Positions 11,013-23,148 of a stretch of DNA of 64,000 nucleotides are shown piece by piece. Numbering within the stretch: position 1 is the first letter of the stretch; every line of letters starts with the position of its first letter. The notes beneath the pieces are model-generated. The model worked only from the letters and a program-made list of their open reading frames with translations, was not told the origin of the DNA and did no database searches. Where the stretch lies: positions 8,441,032 to 8,505,031 of the forward strand of contig OY979724.1 of the NCBI GenBank assembly GCA_963855995.1, given 5' to 3'. The DNA is from Muricea muricata (Eukaryota > Cnidaria > Anthozoa > Malacalcyonacea > Plexauridae). The position numbers were made by a program, and so were the translations under genes.

Positions 11013-11943
11013 AACGTTATTGCACAGCAAACAATATTTTCAAACAGATTGATGATAAAATTCTCCTTACATGTCAAGATTGACGTCACGCAAATGCTTT
11101 TACTCATTGCTTAGCAACAAGCTCACATTTTTAAGCGGCCGGCGAAGGAAGTGAACTTTTTAAGCAAAAAAAAAAACCCAGATTTTCGATACTTATAATT
11201 TTAAAAAAGCTTTAAAAAGGGTAGGATTGATACAAGAAGTAATTTACAGCTGTTTTGCTGCATATGGCATGAGAGTGGGCAAGAAAGTCGAACAATCTGG
11301 TCTTTTCGTCGTCCTGTTTTGTTTCCGTTTGCTGAAAGTATGGAATATATTTTTTTGTGTTTCGTCGATGATACGTCAACGAGTTTCTGTCCCGATAACA
11401 ATTAAGGTATTTTTTGTGATAAAATTAGTTTAGTTTTTGTAGTTTTCTTGCACTTTTTCACGGTTTTTTGTGTTTTTTCGCTGCCTTTTTAAAGTTTTGT
11501 CGAGTCGTTCAATCGAATTCGTACTCAACGAAAACAGCTACGAATGTTTTTTTTTTAAACTTTATCGTTTTGCTTTGCCCGGTTTTCTTTATTTTCAATC
11601 TGGAAATTTTACAGTTTACCGTACCGTAGTCAGTACTCTAGGAATTACGAAATACATACGCCACCAAAACATATTATAAAAGAACGAGAAAATGGTCACG
11701 TCATCGCACACTGACGTTGTTTGGGTACGGTAAAGTGTAAAGTACCCTTCAATCCATTTTTTTCTCCTTATTTTCACGCCGTTTTTTTTCTACATTATAT
11801 TATAATTTGTGCATAAAAACTACGCTAAATGTGGTCACAGTCTCCCGGGAAACAGGATACAAAACAAAAAAACCAGCGTGCTGCGTGCATTGTTGTGTTA
11901 AAATGCACGCTCGGTAACCAATCACATTGCAGATTTTGCACTA

Positions 11944-12162
11944 CTTATATTATAATTAAGAATTAAAAAACGAGTCGCGTGCCTTTATGGTGTAATAATG
12001 CACGATGGGGGAATGTTGGGAGAATACGAGAGACGCTTGTAAAACACGAGGCGTAGCCGAGTGTTTTACAGGCTTCTCGAGTATTCTCCCAACATCCCCC
12101 CGAGTGCATTATTACACCATAAAGGCACGAGACGAGCTTTTTTAATTCTTTTATAATATAAG
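11944..12162. repeat. Foldback element 2 (hairpin)
   Basis: Starts CTTATATTATAA and ends TTATAATATAAG, an exact inverted terminal repeat. The inner arms (CGAGTCGCGTGCCTTTATGG and its mirror) are over 70 nt long and enclose the same GAGGCGTAGCCGA loop as element 1. The family is probably a palindromic MITE. Related right ends (CCAATCA..TTGC..CTTATATTATAA) occur at 11918-11955 and 12918-12957. Confidence 0.82.
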
Positions 12163-13914
12163 AAGAAATTGCAGGGCAACAAGTCCAACAGCAAAATTTA
12201 TTTATTAGATCAATAATAAAATTCTCTTTACATTCATTTAAGATGTTGCTTAGCAACAAAAACAGCTCGGTTCAAACGGCGTGACAACAATATAGTCAGC
12301 AGTCAGCAGTATTTAGGCGAATTCTTGCCCAAAAACCTTTCAAAAACATCTAAAATTTGCCAACAATTGCAAAGGAGCTTAAAAATATAACATAAAATTG
12401 TCAAAGAACTAATCACTGTTCGATTTAAACACGTTCTGGACGCTGCCGATCGAGCAAGAAGTAAACATGCCGCCGGCCAAGGCCGTGGAGTAATTGTGCA
12501 GCTCTGTGTTTGTCGTCGAACTTGCAGAGGATAACGCCAAAGTTTTCTAGTGAAGGTACTGCGGAGTGGATATTTAGTAGTTAAGATTTTCGAAGATATG
12601 GGTGTAATATAAAAGTGTCGTAAAATGTTGTACGGACTACGGTTTTGCTTGAATTTCGCGCATTGCATGAAAAAACTTATGGCAAATGCAACGACAATAA
12701 TGTGAAAATGATTAAATTTACCTTGTGGAAAAAAATTTCTGTTCTTACTATAGTCTGTAGTCTTTAGTAAAATGTGTATTTAAAAGCCGAGTTTGTTTTA
12801 GTACCTACCTTTAAAAGTGGAGACAGCCATAAATGTTGAATTTTTGTTTACTTACAAGAGGCGGGAAATTTCAAAAGCTACAAGCGTGCATTATAGCCTC
12901 ACAATGCACGCGCGTTAGCCAATCAAATTGCTCGTTGTATCGCACTTATATTATAATGCTATTTTAAATGCTACTTGGTGAGGACGTAGCTTTACTATCA
13001 AGTACAGTGATTATGAATGTCCGAGACTTGTCACGAGAAATGAATCCGGTTTACACGGCAAAGCCGAAGAAAAAATTGTGACACGTGTTTGGCGCGGGGT
13101 ACAAGACCTACCCATTGTATTTTATAAAGGAATATGGCATGGATAATGCTTTTTGGCAACGGAGCTGCAAATATATGATGAACATATGCGATTTGTTGCG
13201 ACGAAAAAACGGTTTGCTCTTTGCAAAACTGGTGGAAAAACCCCAAGACAACAAGTACACATGCCCAAAAGTATAATATATAGCATAGGAAAGCTTTAGA
13301 AATCCGTTTTGGATGAGTTACAGAACCGATGTTTCAAATATTCCTGGTGTTGTTCAAATTCAAAATAATCAAATCGTTAATGTTTCCATGCATGCAACGA
13401 CGCTACGAAAATATCGAGGTTTCTTTGTCAAATGTCGAGTATCTCGGCAATGTTGTCAGAATCAAGGTCCCGCTAAAATCATTTAATGTCAGCAAAGCAA
13501 AGACAGCAAAATACTGCAAAAATTTTCCATAGCGAAATTGTACTGTTATATGCAACATAACCACAAACTCAAAGGTTTGCAAAGCGGTATCCAAAACTTC
13601 AACCAAAACGAAAAGGATGGACGATAATAAAATACACGGTCAGTAGTGATGTTTTCAGTACCATTTGTCTTTTAGAGTATATGTTTGCCTCGCAAGAAAA
13701 CGCACACGCAGGACAAACAAACTAGCTCGATCTTTACGATCGCAAATCCAGTGTCGATATAATAGTTGTCTACGTCGTTCATAATTGTAAAGCACATTAA
13801 CGCGTTTCGTGGCCCACCTTTTTTTAGAGGGGGGGGGGAGTGCTTACCTAAAAGTCATTTTATTTTACAAGGGAGTGAATAGTATGGCATGGAAAATGCT
13901 TTCTGGCCAATTAA

Positions 13915-14163
13915 GCCTGGTCCTCACTAGTGACATAAGCATAAGCACAAGATAAAACAAAAGGCAAAACAAAGAAATCCACTGAAGCGTACGACATAAG
14001 CATCGACATAAGAATAACACAAGCATAAGACTACGAGCATAAGCTATGGCAGAACAAAAGCAAATTCAAAAGAAAATTCGTTTTGCTTTGTCTTCGCAAA
14101 CCTCAAACGAAAATTTATCCTTTGTTATTTTGCTTATGCTTATGTCGCTAGTGAGGACCAGGC
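13915..14163. mobile_element. MITE with GCCTGGTCCTCACTAG termini
   Basis: Left end GCCTGGTCCTCACTAGTGAC is mirrored by GTGAGGACCAGGC at the right, with further internal ATAAGCATAAGC mirrored as GCTTATGCTTAT. TTAA flanks the left end and T-TTAA the right, suggesting a TTAA target duplication (piggyBac-like; tentative). No coding capacity. Confidence 0.72.
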
Positions 14164-14932
14164 TTTAAGCCCTCTGGTACATTACACCGGATTACTTTTC
14201 ATATACCGGATTAATTTTTGCACCAGTGGTTTACACTACGCCGTCGCGCTTTGTGTCGCCCGCTCTTTTTCTAATTAGCATAGTAAAAATCCTATTGTTC
14301 TCTAAGAATTATTCAAAAGTCTTGCACCGGAGCGTACCGGATTTGTTGTTTACACTTGACTTTCCCGGTACGGCACATACCGGATTACTTTTCGTATCAC
14401 CAACAAAGCGGAGTGATTTGTACTCCGCGGCACGTACGTACCAGATTGCAGTGTCAGTGGCGTAATGTGAAGAACAGCCTAATCCGGTATAAAAATCGCG
14501 ACCCCCCCCCCCGATGTAATCCGTTAATTCACCGAATAAATCGCGTATTGTTATGAAGTTCGCACAGGCGAACAATGCTTTGTGTTCAAAGAGAAGGGGG
14601 CCACGTCGAAGGTCAAGGCGCTTGATACTTGTAACTTCTTTAAATAATTGTACATGTAAGTAAAAAGAGTTGTTTTGCTGACTGTTTTGCTCCAGGCACG
14701 TAATTTTTCTGGCTGAAACAATCGGTTTAACGGTTTTTTGTGTTCAGCTTAGTGCTAGGCCATTCAAAGTTCTAATACCTGTAAGTGATTTCAACAGCGT
14801 CATTTTTCAGGGACGCTCTGGAGCACTTATAGTGGTGGGCCATCCAAATTATAACAATAGTTGAATTCAATAACGTCCTCTTTTTGTGGAACACCCTGTA
14901 GTGTTAAGAGGCCTAAAGAACAGGGGTCGGCT

Positions 14933-15153
14933 GTACGAAAGGTGAATAACGCTATCCAGCCGATGTAGTGATTTTCTCAAACTTTCTAAGCATGTTCAGT
15001 AACTGGTAAAACCCATAATAAAGTTAACTGTTTTCGAGTTAAAGTCACTTTTTATCTCTTGCAAGTTCAATATCCCTGGTATCACTGCTTTTTATGTCTT
15101 TCTGCAGCAGTTGAAAAAATCAACCGGTGGATAGCGTTATGCACCTTTCCTAC
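14933..15153. mobile_element. MITE with GAAAGGTG..AACGCTATCCA termini
   Basis: Left end GTACGAAAGGTGAATAACGC and right end (reverse-complemented GTAGGAAAGGTGCATAACGC) match over about 28 bp. Non-coding, 221 bp, inside gene A intron 1. Confidence 0.65.
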
Positions 15154-15310
15154 AAGCTGTCCCTGCAAAGATGATGAATATCCAGGATTTGTTGCGACGA
15201 AAACGCGGTTTCGAAAATTTAAAACGGAAATTCATTTGCTATTTCATTGCCAAATTGTTTGTTGATTAGCATATAGACAATACAAGATGATCAATATAAT
15301 TGGATCACGG

Positions 15311-15492
15311 TCAGGGTTCTCACAATCTGAGGAAATATCCTTAGATTTTTGCTGTTTCTATGGGGGTGGGATTAGGCTTATCATGAGGATATTATGCATT
15401 CCTTTCAAAATTTTATTGTTCGGCTAATTCCCAACCACCCTCCCCATTTAGAAACAAGGATATGGAAATTAGTTGTGAGAGCGCTGATCTCG
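15311..15492. repeat. Imperfect palindromic repeat
   Basis: TCAGGGTTCTCACAA at the left is loosely mirrored by TTGTGAGAGCGCTGA at the right, with internal GGGGGTGGG / CCACCCTCCCC pairing. Probably a decayed MITE; the limits are approximate. Confidence 0.4.
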
Positions 15493-17420
15493 GTCATCAC
15501 ACATTGCACAAAGCATCTGCATGTATACAGTGCAGTAGTGTGAACGATATTTAAAGGCAAGCGATTCGGTTATCGCTTGAAAGTGCCCAGAAAAGATTTC
15601 AAACAAGCTAGAGGTGTTGAAAGTTATTAAGCAACTGCTATTTCATCCGAAACGTATAGAAAACCAAAGGAAAACGTGTTTTTTTACAAGAGGATTATCA
15701 AAAAACTAAAATACACTAACGATACCTGAATTTCTTCAACGTAATCAGCGGGAAGTCATGAAGAACGTTACAGCCAGTCAACAGTGGCATAATATAAGTA
15801 TGCTAGCCACAATTTAGGAAGGCAAATTTATCGACAAGTTGTGAAAACCTGACTGGCATTAATGAAAATACAGGGTATTGGATGTCTTCCACGTGATATT
15901 CACTGATGAATGCCCTGTTCTGGATGGACCGGACGATCCTCCCACTATTCTCCTGCAGTCCGAGTACCTAATTAGCAAGATAAGACGTGTCATGACCAAC
16001 CATCAATGATATAGTATTTTCGGACCACTTTGGACCAAAAAGGTTGTGAAGATCGACTCCTGGATATGCGTTTCTAAACAAACACTTTCTAACTTAGTGA
16101 AATAAAAGCATCAAGGTACGCTAGATATTAGCTGGTGAAATATAGAATTAAGGATGACACAGTATATAGCTACAACGATAAAATATGGAATGCTCTAACC
16201 GACGGTGAGGGTTTCTGTTGAGATCCGTCGAAGCACCTAGCGACCAGTACTTTTTAAACTTACGTACTACTTTAAAAACGTTTTTAACGGAGAAATTTCA
16301 GTTGACGTGGACAGTGTATTGGTCTACATGCTGTCTTACGGGCACGATGTTCTGGTCTCGAACCCAGGGAGTGACATTTATTTCTTGTTATCGGTTTTAT
16401 TTTTTTTCAAAGTTATTTTTCTTCAAAAGTATAATTTTTTAAGATTTTTCCGTTTTGTGACGTATTCCTCGTTCTTTAGACTATTTATATACATCTGTCA
16501 CTTTTGCCATAGCAACGACAGTTTTTGTAGCTTCCGTGAAAAAATTCGAGAGAATTATCTAGTAATAATAACAGTCAAAAAATACGGATCTAAATCGTTA
16601 ATTTTGCATTATATAAAAAACTGTATTGAGCCACCTTATGCCAATACCAATGACACGGAATTATTTTTGAAAGACGTGATAAGAGGTAATTTGTAACCGT
16701 ATGCTTTGTATCCAGAGGCGTCTTTATATGATTTGTCAAAACAAAACATTCATTTGTTGTTGACTGATTTGTAATATATTTATGACGTTACATTTTTTTA
16801 CCTAAACAGCTGAATTTGCATAATTTTAACCACCAGGTTTCATATATAACTGGCAAATTTTTCAATGATATCATCGGCATAACTATTCTTATAACAACTT
16901 ATAAAATGCCATTTCAAATGACTGTGCAAAGGATATGACAATTTTAATAGACCATACCCATAATGATGTCATTGATGGCAGTTAAAACTATACGAATAAG
17001 ACAATAGTCCTCAATGGTCAAAGTAACAGAAAGATTATTAGTGAAGTAGATGTTAAATTTGTATAAAAGTTTAGTAGTGCAATAACAATAAAAGTAAATG
17101 CATATCACGACAACATTCATTTGTACTTTTGTACCGTATATGAGACCTCGTAAGCAATCAAAATGATAGGGCAGGCTAAATGGTACTTGATCTGCGAAAG
17201 AAAATTAGTTTGGCAGGTCATATTTTTTCTCTATCTCGAGCCGTTTGACTCTGACCAGGACACAAATAGCAATAAACAAAACAATAAATACATTAAACAG
17301 CATTATTTATAATAAATAGGCCAACCAGAAAAACTGTCAGCATCTGTTTTGGCAGACTTGTTTGACATGTCCATATTTTCGACCAAATCATAATTCATAA
17401 TAGTAATTTTTTATTGGCAG

Positions 17421-17527
17421 GTTGATTTGTCTTGTTGCTCTTGTATCAGCAGTTCTTAGAAGTTCTGTATTTGTCTTGGACCTTACTCAATTTGGAGATG
17501 TTGAAAAAAATCCTGGTCCAAATTCAG
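17421..17527 (+). CDS. Gene A exon 2: hydrophobic segment plus 2A ribosome-skipping motif
   Basis: Exon between acceptor ttggcag and donor gtaact, entered in phase 2 and left in phase 1. Joined to exon 1, residues 44-62 are a hydrophobic stretch (LICLVALVSAVL...) and residues 63-76 are DLTQFGDVEKNPGP, a full match to the 2A consensus D-(V/I)-E-x-N-P-G-P. 2A motifs make the ribosome skip the Gly-Pro bond (established), which would yield a 75-residue leader and a downstream protein starting with Pro. A hydrophobic segment directly before 2A resembles the signal-sequence 2As reported in sea urchin NLR proteins. The exon is repeated almost unchanged at 46018-46124. Confidence 0.86.
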
Positions 17528-18290
17528 GTAACTGATTTTCTGCTACAAGCATTCAGGTACATTCAGTAATTTATGTGAAAACTAGCCCAAAACGAAATGA
17601 ATTTACTTTACTTTACTTTACGTTTAGCTTTAATAGGATAGTATACTTTTAACTAACATAAACATCCTATAAAAGTGTTTATCTTAATACGGTAGAATTG
17701 TAAAAAATACGTAAATTATTTTCACATTCACGAACATTATTTAAAAATTTCATGAAAACCCCCCCATAATTTGTACTGTGCAAACAGTGGCGTGTCGAGG
17801 CAGTGAGAATTTTGCTCCGCTATGTAGAATTCAAATTGTTATCATCATTAATTTCTTTAAAAATTCATTGATTTCACCGTCCATGACTTTCAATTTTTAC
17901 TATTGTACATTTTGTAATTTATATGAAAGATGGGCCGAAACAAAAAGTCCTTGGCATACTTTAAAATTTAACTTTAATAGAATACCCCTGTTAAGTTTTT
18001 CTAGGAGAATTTGACATTTAACTAACTTGTGTAGTTGGTAAACACACATAAATATTAAAAACGTTCTCAATGGCTAAAAATAAAATAAATTTCAAAGGTT
18101 TTTTATTTTTGTGTAAATCAACAAGCATCTTTATCACATATTTGCAAAATTCATGAATAATTAACGAAGTTTATACCCAATTAAACTATCTGGATTACAT
18201 CACATGTATACCCCTGTAAGTCCCATAAAATTAAATAAATGTAAATCATTTACAAGCACTCGTTGTTGTAACAGAAAAATACAACCACGA

Positions 18291-18588
18291 CAGTGGCGGT
18301 CTCAATATTTAGGGGGGGGGGGGGGCATTAGAGGGCAAATTTATATTTCAGGGAGGAGCTAGAATTTTGAAAAAAGCTGCGCTTTTTACCCATGCCTTGG
18401 CAAATGCCAGAGACGTAGACTGAATTGAGTGTTGTTGTATAGCCATATCGGTGTCAATGACGATGTAAAAATGGCTTGAATCTCCATCTACGGAGGTGCC
18501 CATGACATTTCCATGTCGTTCTTACGTCGTCTTTGGCGTAGCATCGTTTTTTCTAAACCTTTCTATCAAGAAAAGAGCTACGCCCCTG
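18291..18588. mobile_element. Probable hAT-type MITE
   Basis: Left end CAGTGGCGGTCTC and right end (reverse-complemented) CAGGGGCGTAGCT share the CAG-x-GGCG hAT terminus. No clean 8-bp target duplication is visible and the segment is missing from the partner region near 46830, so the limits are approximate. Confidence 0.45.
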
Positions 18589-19866
18589 GTAAATATAATA
18601 TGTTACATTACTCTAAATAAGTGTTTCTTTTATGTATTATTTTTATTATTGTTTACAAACAAGAAGATTTGTAAAAAACACATATTTTAGTCATCACTGG
18701 TAACAAACATAATGTAAACGTAAAATGTTTACACGTAAATGTATATTTTTAGCAGAACGTGGTGCTCTATTTTTGAGTCATTAATTGTTAAGTATTTAAT
18801 GCTCATGCAGTTTAATTTTGACGTGAACATTTCAGCGAGTTATAATTTCCACAGATATTCCATAGAGCTGGGGGGGACAAAAAATAATTTGGGGGCATTC
18901 CCTCCCCCCTTGCCTTTTCGCCGCCACTGAAGCACGAGCTTACAATACTCGCAGCCGTATTGTATTGAAGACACAATCTCTCGCCGTTCAACGCGGCCGC
19001 TCGTATATATAAACATTACCAAGACTCCTACCAGGTCATAATTTCCTTCGTGTTCTCCTCGTTATTAATAAGACAGAAACTGATAAGACAGAAAATTTAC
19101 ACATTATATAAATAAGAAGTTTAAGAAAATTTTGAATCTGCTGAAAACCTCATTAGTCCGGCAGCTAGAGACCAATACACTTACCACATCGAGGTAAAAT
19201 TCCATTTTGATATTATCTCGTTCGTTTGAGGTTAGTAAGTAAATTCCTGCATGTTGGTCACATTGAAATTCCTTGAAGGCTCTTCCCAACAACTTTTTCG
19301 TCGATATCACTATAAAACTGTATTACTGTCAAAAAAGGGGATATTTCAAGTTCATTTAAGAATAAATAACTTACAACATCAGAACGCTCATCAAAAACTA
19401 CATATGAGGCATTTAAATGGCCACCCCGAATAGTCGATTTTTCAAGCGGTTTTCAAGTTAAGGATCCTTCAAACTACGAAAAAATGCTAAAATCATGCAA
19501 ATATCCTGGGCAATAGTACAAAAGTATGCTAAATTCAAAGGCTCATAACTCACTAAGAACTGGAAAAAAGTCTCATTCTGATGATGCAAGTTTTTTTTCC
19601 AAAATTGGATTTGAAATATTATCTGTTATTACAGTAATGCAGTTTTATTGTAATATTAACGAAAGACGTGTTCCAAAGCGGCAAACATGTAGAAATGTAC
19701 TTACTAAGCTAAAACCAAAATGGAATTGCCCCTGAGTATGGTAAGGAAACATACATGTTTGTACCTGTAGCTGCCGGAATACATGTATAATTCTTCCTGA
19801 GGACTTGGTGGAAGACAGTATAGATTAAATATACAACAATTTACCACATACCGTGTGAATAACCGT

Positions 19867-20114
19867 GTGAGTCTCAAGAGTAAGCGGCCCTCGAAAGTAA
19901 GCGCCATTTTCGACACTTCCTGGAGAATCTTGAAAGTAAGCGCCCCCCCCCCCCCCACTCTCTTGTGTAATGTAATGGAAAAGAGACCATCTAAACCCTA
20001 TGTATACGATATTTGCTCTAGCACGCGTTTAAACTTGGCCGATGCCGAAAACAACTCAAAAGCGCCCTTCGAAATAAGCGCTCCCTCGAAAGTTATAAGT
20101 GTCCCTTGAGACCA
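19867..20114. mobile_element. MITE with GAGTCTCAAG termini
   Basis: Left GTGAGTCTCAAG and right CTTGAGACCAC are mirrored. Inside are repeated TAAGCGCC and CCTCGAAAGT motifs. The right half recurs at about 25070-25185, just upstream of the second endonuclease-like exon, showing that exon and upstream intron were duplicated together. Confidence 0.6.
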
Positions 20115-20201
20115 CTAATTACGAAAGAAAGCAGGGCGCTTACTGTCGACCCTCAATGCTGTATGGTAAACAGTTTGTAATTATGTCTGATTAAGCGACA
20201 G

Positions 20202-20792
20202 TTGTAAAATATTTTCTAGACCAAAGATACAAGTTCCATCTCCTTACTCCAGATGATTTTGAAAATCTTGCTGCCATTGTGCTGAAGCATGAATATGGAA
20301 GACCATTTCATGTGTACAAGGCAGGACGGGATGAGGGTATTGATGGTCAGGCATCGAATATTGGTGTGTCCACAAATGAAAAGATAATCGTTCAGGTAAA
20401 ACACACGAGCAACGAATCAGAAACGTTAAAAGACGGCACACGGAAAAACGTATTTGAAAAGGAAAAATCAAAGGTGGAAAAACTAGTTAAGGAGAACGGG
20501 CTGGAGACATATGTTATTGTTACAAATTATCAACTACCTCGTGGTCAAGCTGACAAACTTGAGAAATGCTTCAGAGAAGATGCAGGTGCAAAAAACGTTG
20601 ACGTTTTTGGATATGAAACACTGTGTAATTCGCTGAATGGCTCAACAATTTTGGCAGGAGAATTAATCGCTCGTTATCCAGTTATCAACCCTGCGTCCAT
20701 CGTGAACACTACTATCTATAGTCAGTGCACCTTTGTAGCTACAGACGAATACGGAGCGTCACCATCTAAACGCCCAAAAGTAGACATAGAAG
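20202..20792 (+). CDS. Gene A exon: restriction-endonuclease-like domain 1
   Basis: A 591-nt exon (acceptor gcgacag, donor gtacag), phase 1 at both ends, 197 codons. It joins the 2A exon in frame, so the skipped product would start P-N-S-V-V-K-Y. Residue 21 is Glu in FENL; residues 44-49 read D-E-G-I-D-G; residues 62-68 read IIVQVKH. This D-G-x-D-G ... Q-x-K pattern is that of Mrr/PD-(D/E)xK nucleases, with Asp48, Gln65 and Lys67 the likely catalytic set. The later YVIVTNY-x-L, LEKCF and VDVFGYETLCN also fit the REase domain found at the N-terminus of bacterial STAND NTPases (nSTAND3-type; from memory). The tail is basic (SKRPKV). Likely role: DNA-cutting effector, by inference only. Confidence 0.72.
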
Positions 20793-21108
20793 GTACAGTT
20801 CTTTATCTGAAAAAGTTTTTGAAACCAAATTAAAATATAATTTTCTGGAAACACCACATAAATTTATTATCGCAAAGCTTTCAAACCGTAAGCTCGAAAA
20901 TTCGAACCAAAATTATATTTTAATTTGATATTCCCCATGCAAACATACAAGGAATTTATTTTTAAAATCAACTATAATTTTGTGGCACTTCACTGGATGT
21001 GGCATAATTTCTAAAGGGTAAATGTGTCTTAATTCGAGTGGAATTAAATCATGTCGAAATTTGAGCCGCGGGAAAATTAAAGTTAAGAAAAATTTGTCAA
21101 CTTTACAG

Positions 21109-21171
21109 GTCATGCGGAAGGTGTCGTACCTAAAAGAACAAGAATGATCAAACGTAAACCAGTCATAGAAG
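21109..21171 (+). CDS. Gene A linker mini-exon L1, copy 1 (basic)
   Basis: 63 nt, acceptor tttacag, donor gtacat, phase 1-1. Encodes HAEGVVPKRTRMIKRKPVIE plus the split Gly. The cluster of K/R around a Pro resembles a nuclear localisation signal. Its end (KR-x..VIEG) resembles the tail of the endonuclease-like exon (KRPKVDIEG), with similar intron sequence after the donor, so L1 probably arose from that exon's 3' end. Confidence 0.62.
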
Positions 21172-21739
21172 GTACATGTACATGCAGTTCTTTATCAGCT
21201 AATATTTTTTAATCAATTATGATTTAGTGGCACTTCACTGGATGTTGCATAATATCTGAAGGGAAAATGTCTCTTAATTCGCGTGGAAATCATGTCGAAA
21301 TTTAAGTAAATAAAAGTACATGAATAATCAAACATGAATAGTAAATAATCAAACCTAAATACACATAAATTACGCTTGCTCTTGTGGTCAGAGCATTGCA
21401 ACGGCATTGCAAAAATGGAGGTTGAATCCTGCCGAAGGACCAGTTTTGTAGGATTCGAGTGCGAACTTGGTCTTGAACAAATTGGATTCGATGTCAAAGA
21501 ACTCGCACTTGACGGAGTTCTACGAGAAGGGAATTCTATCTTTTTTAACTTCGGACTTTGCACTGTCTGTACTTATAAGCTGAAGTGTATTTCTTACCCT
21601 TTCATAATTTAAGAATGACAGTGCTCATTGCAAATTTAAGTCTAGCAATAAGTTTCAAAACTCTTTATGGGGAGCGGTCACATTAGAAAAGTTTCTGTCA
21701 TAGTGGCTTTGAAAACTTGCATTTCTTTTTACGACACAG

Positions 21740-21829
21740 ATTCTGACACCGATTCTGACACCGATTCTTCCATTACGCACGCTCAAGCGAATTACCCAGG
21801 ACAAAAATCATTGTCGTCGAAAGCGAAAG
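21740..21829 (+). CDS. Gene A linker mini-exon L2, copy 1 (acidic/Ser-rich)
   Basis: 90 nt, acceptor acgacacag, donor gtaaat, phase 1-1. Encodes DSDTDSDTDSSITHAQ followed by NYPGQKSLSSKAK. An internal 12-nt unit (DSDT) is present one time more than in copies 2 and 3. Frame is kept with L1 and all other exons. Confidence 0.62.
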
Positions 21830-22100
21830 GTAAATGCTTTGAAATATTTTGTAAATATTTTGAATACGTAAGCTCGGATCTTCATCAGTGCAAAAAATGA
21901 TGCGCTAAATTATATTTTAATTTGATATTCACCATGCAAACATACAAGGAACTTATTTTTAAAATCAATTATAATTTTTGTGCACTTCACTGGATGTGGC
22001 ATAATTTCTAAAGGGTAAATGTGTCTTAATTCGAGTGGAATTAAATCATGTCGAAATTTAAGCCGCGGGAACAGTTGAGAAAAATTTATCAACTTTACAG

Positions 22101-22163
22101 GTCATGCGGAAGGTGTCGTACTTAAAAGAACAAGGATGGCAAAACGTAAACAAGTCATAGAAG
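22101..22163 (+). CDS. Gene A linker mini-exon L1, copy 2
   Basis: 63 nt, same splice sites and phase as copy 1; Pro to Leu and Ile to Ala changes in the basic cluster (VVLKRTRMAKRK). Inclusion in a transcript is not known. Confidence 0.58.
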
Positions 22164-22736
22164 GTACAATTCTTTATCTGCAAATATTTCTAGATCAATT
22201 ATGATTTTGTGTTACTTCGCTTGATATTGCATAGTTTTTGAAGGGTAAATGTCTCTTAATTCACGTGGAAATCATGTCGAAATTTAAACCGCGGGAAAAG
22301 TTAAGAAAAGAAGTACGTACATGAATAATCAAACATGAATAGTAAATAATCGAAGCTAAATACACATAAATTACGCTTGCTCTTGTGATCAGAGCATTGC
22401 AACGGCATTGCAAAAATGGAGGTTGAATCCTGCCGAAGGACCAGTTTTGTAGGATTCGAGTGCGAACTTGGTCTTGAACAAATTGGATTCGATGTCAAAG
22501 AACTCGCACTTGACGAATTCTACGAGTATATTACCTTTCAACTTCGGACTTTGCATTGTCTGTATACTTATAAGCTGAAGTGTATTTCTTACCCTTTCAT
22601 AATTTTAGAATGACAGTGCTCATTGCAAATTTAAGTCTAGCAATAAGTTTCAAAACTCTTTTTGGGGAGCGGTCACATTAGAAAAGTTTCCGTCATATAG
22701 TAGCTTTGAAAACTTGCATTCCTTTTTACGACACAG

Positions 22737-22814
22737 ATTCTGACACCGATTCTTCCATTACGCACGCTCGAGCGAATTACCCAGGACAAAAATCATTGTC
22801 GTCGCAAGCGAAAG
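22737..22814 (+). CDS. Gene A linker mini-exon L2, copy 2
   Basis: 78 nt, phase 1-1, lacks one DSDT unit of copy 1 (reads DSDTDSSITHARANYPG). Splice sites conserved. Confidence 0.58.
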
Positions 22815-23085
22815 GTAAATACTTTGAAATATTTTGTAAATACTTTGAATACGTAAGCTCGGATCTTCATCAGTGCAAAAAATGATGCACCAAATTATAT
22901 TTTAATTTGATATTCACCATGCAAACATACAAGGAACTTATTTTTAAAATCAATTATAATTTTGTGGCACTTCACTGGATGTTTCATAATTTCTAAGGGG
23001 TAAATGTGTCTTAATTTGAGTGGAATTAAATCATGTCGAAATTTAAGCCGCGGGAACAGTTGAGAAAAATTTATCAACTTTACAG

Positions 23086-23148
23086 GTCATGCGGAAGGTC
23101 TCGTACCTAAAAGAACAAGAATGGCAAAACGTAAACAAGTCATAGAAG
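23086..23148 (+). CDS. Gene A linker mini-exon L1, copy 3
   Basis: 63 nt, phase 1-1; reads HAEGLVPKRTRMAKRKQVIE, with Leu where copy 1 has Val and the Pro kept. Splice sites conserved. Confidence 0.58.

Larger units (their letters stand above)
9905..17420 (+). other. Gene A intron 1 (inferred)
   Basis: About 7.5 kb between the exon 1 donor (gtgagc) and the exon 2 acceptor (ttggcag). It holds foldback repeats, MITEs and AT-rich sequence. The only longer frame, 16307-16696, is hydrophobic and not recognised. The corresponding gene B intron is shorter (43389-46017) and carries different insertions. Confidence 0.6.
17528..20201 (+). other. Gene A intron 2 (inferred), partly duplicated
   Basis: From about 17325 to 19720 this matches 45920-47960 in the second gene. 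It contains hAT-like MITE ends (CAGTGGCG at 17785 and 18291; CGCCGCCACTG near 18925) and G runs. No further exon with splice consensus was recognised. Confidence 0.55.

Noticed and set aside
16307-16696. 129-codon plus-strand frame with hydrophobic segments just upstream of the gene A 2A exon
   Set aside because: No counterpart in front of the gene B 2A exon, no family recognised, and the true exon 1 with matching phase lies at 9777. Possibly a relic, not supported as a gene.
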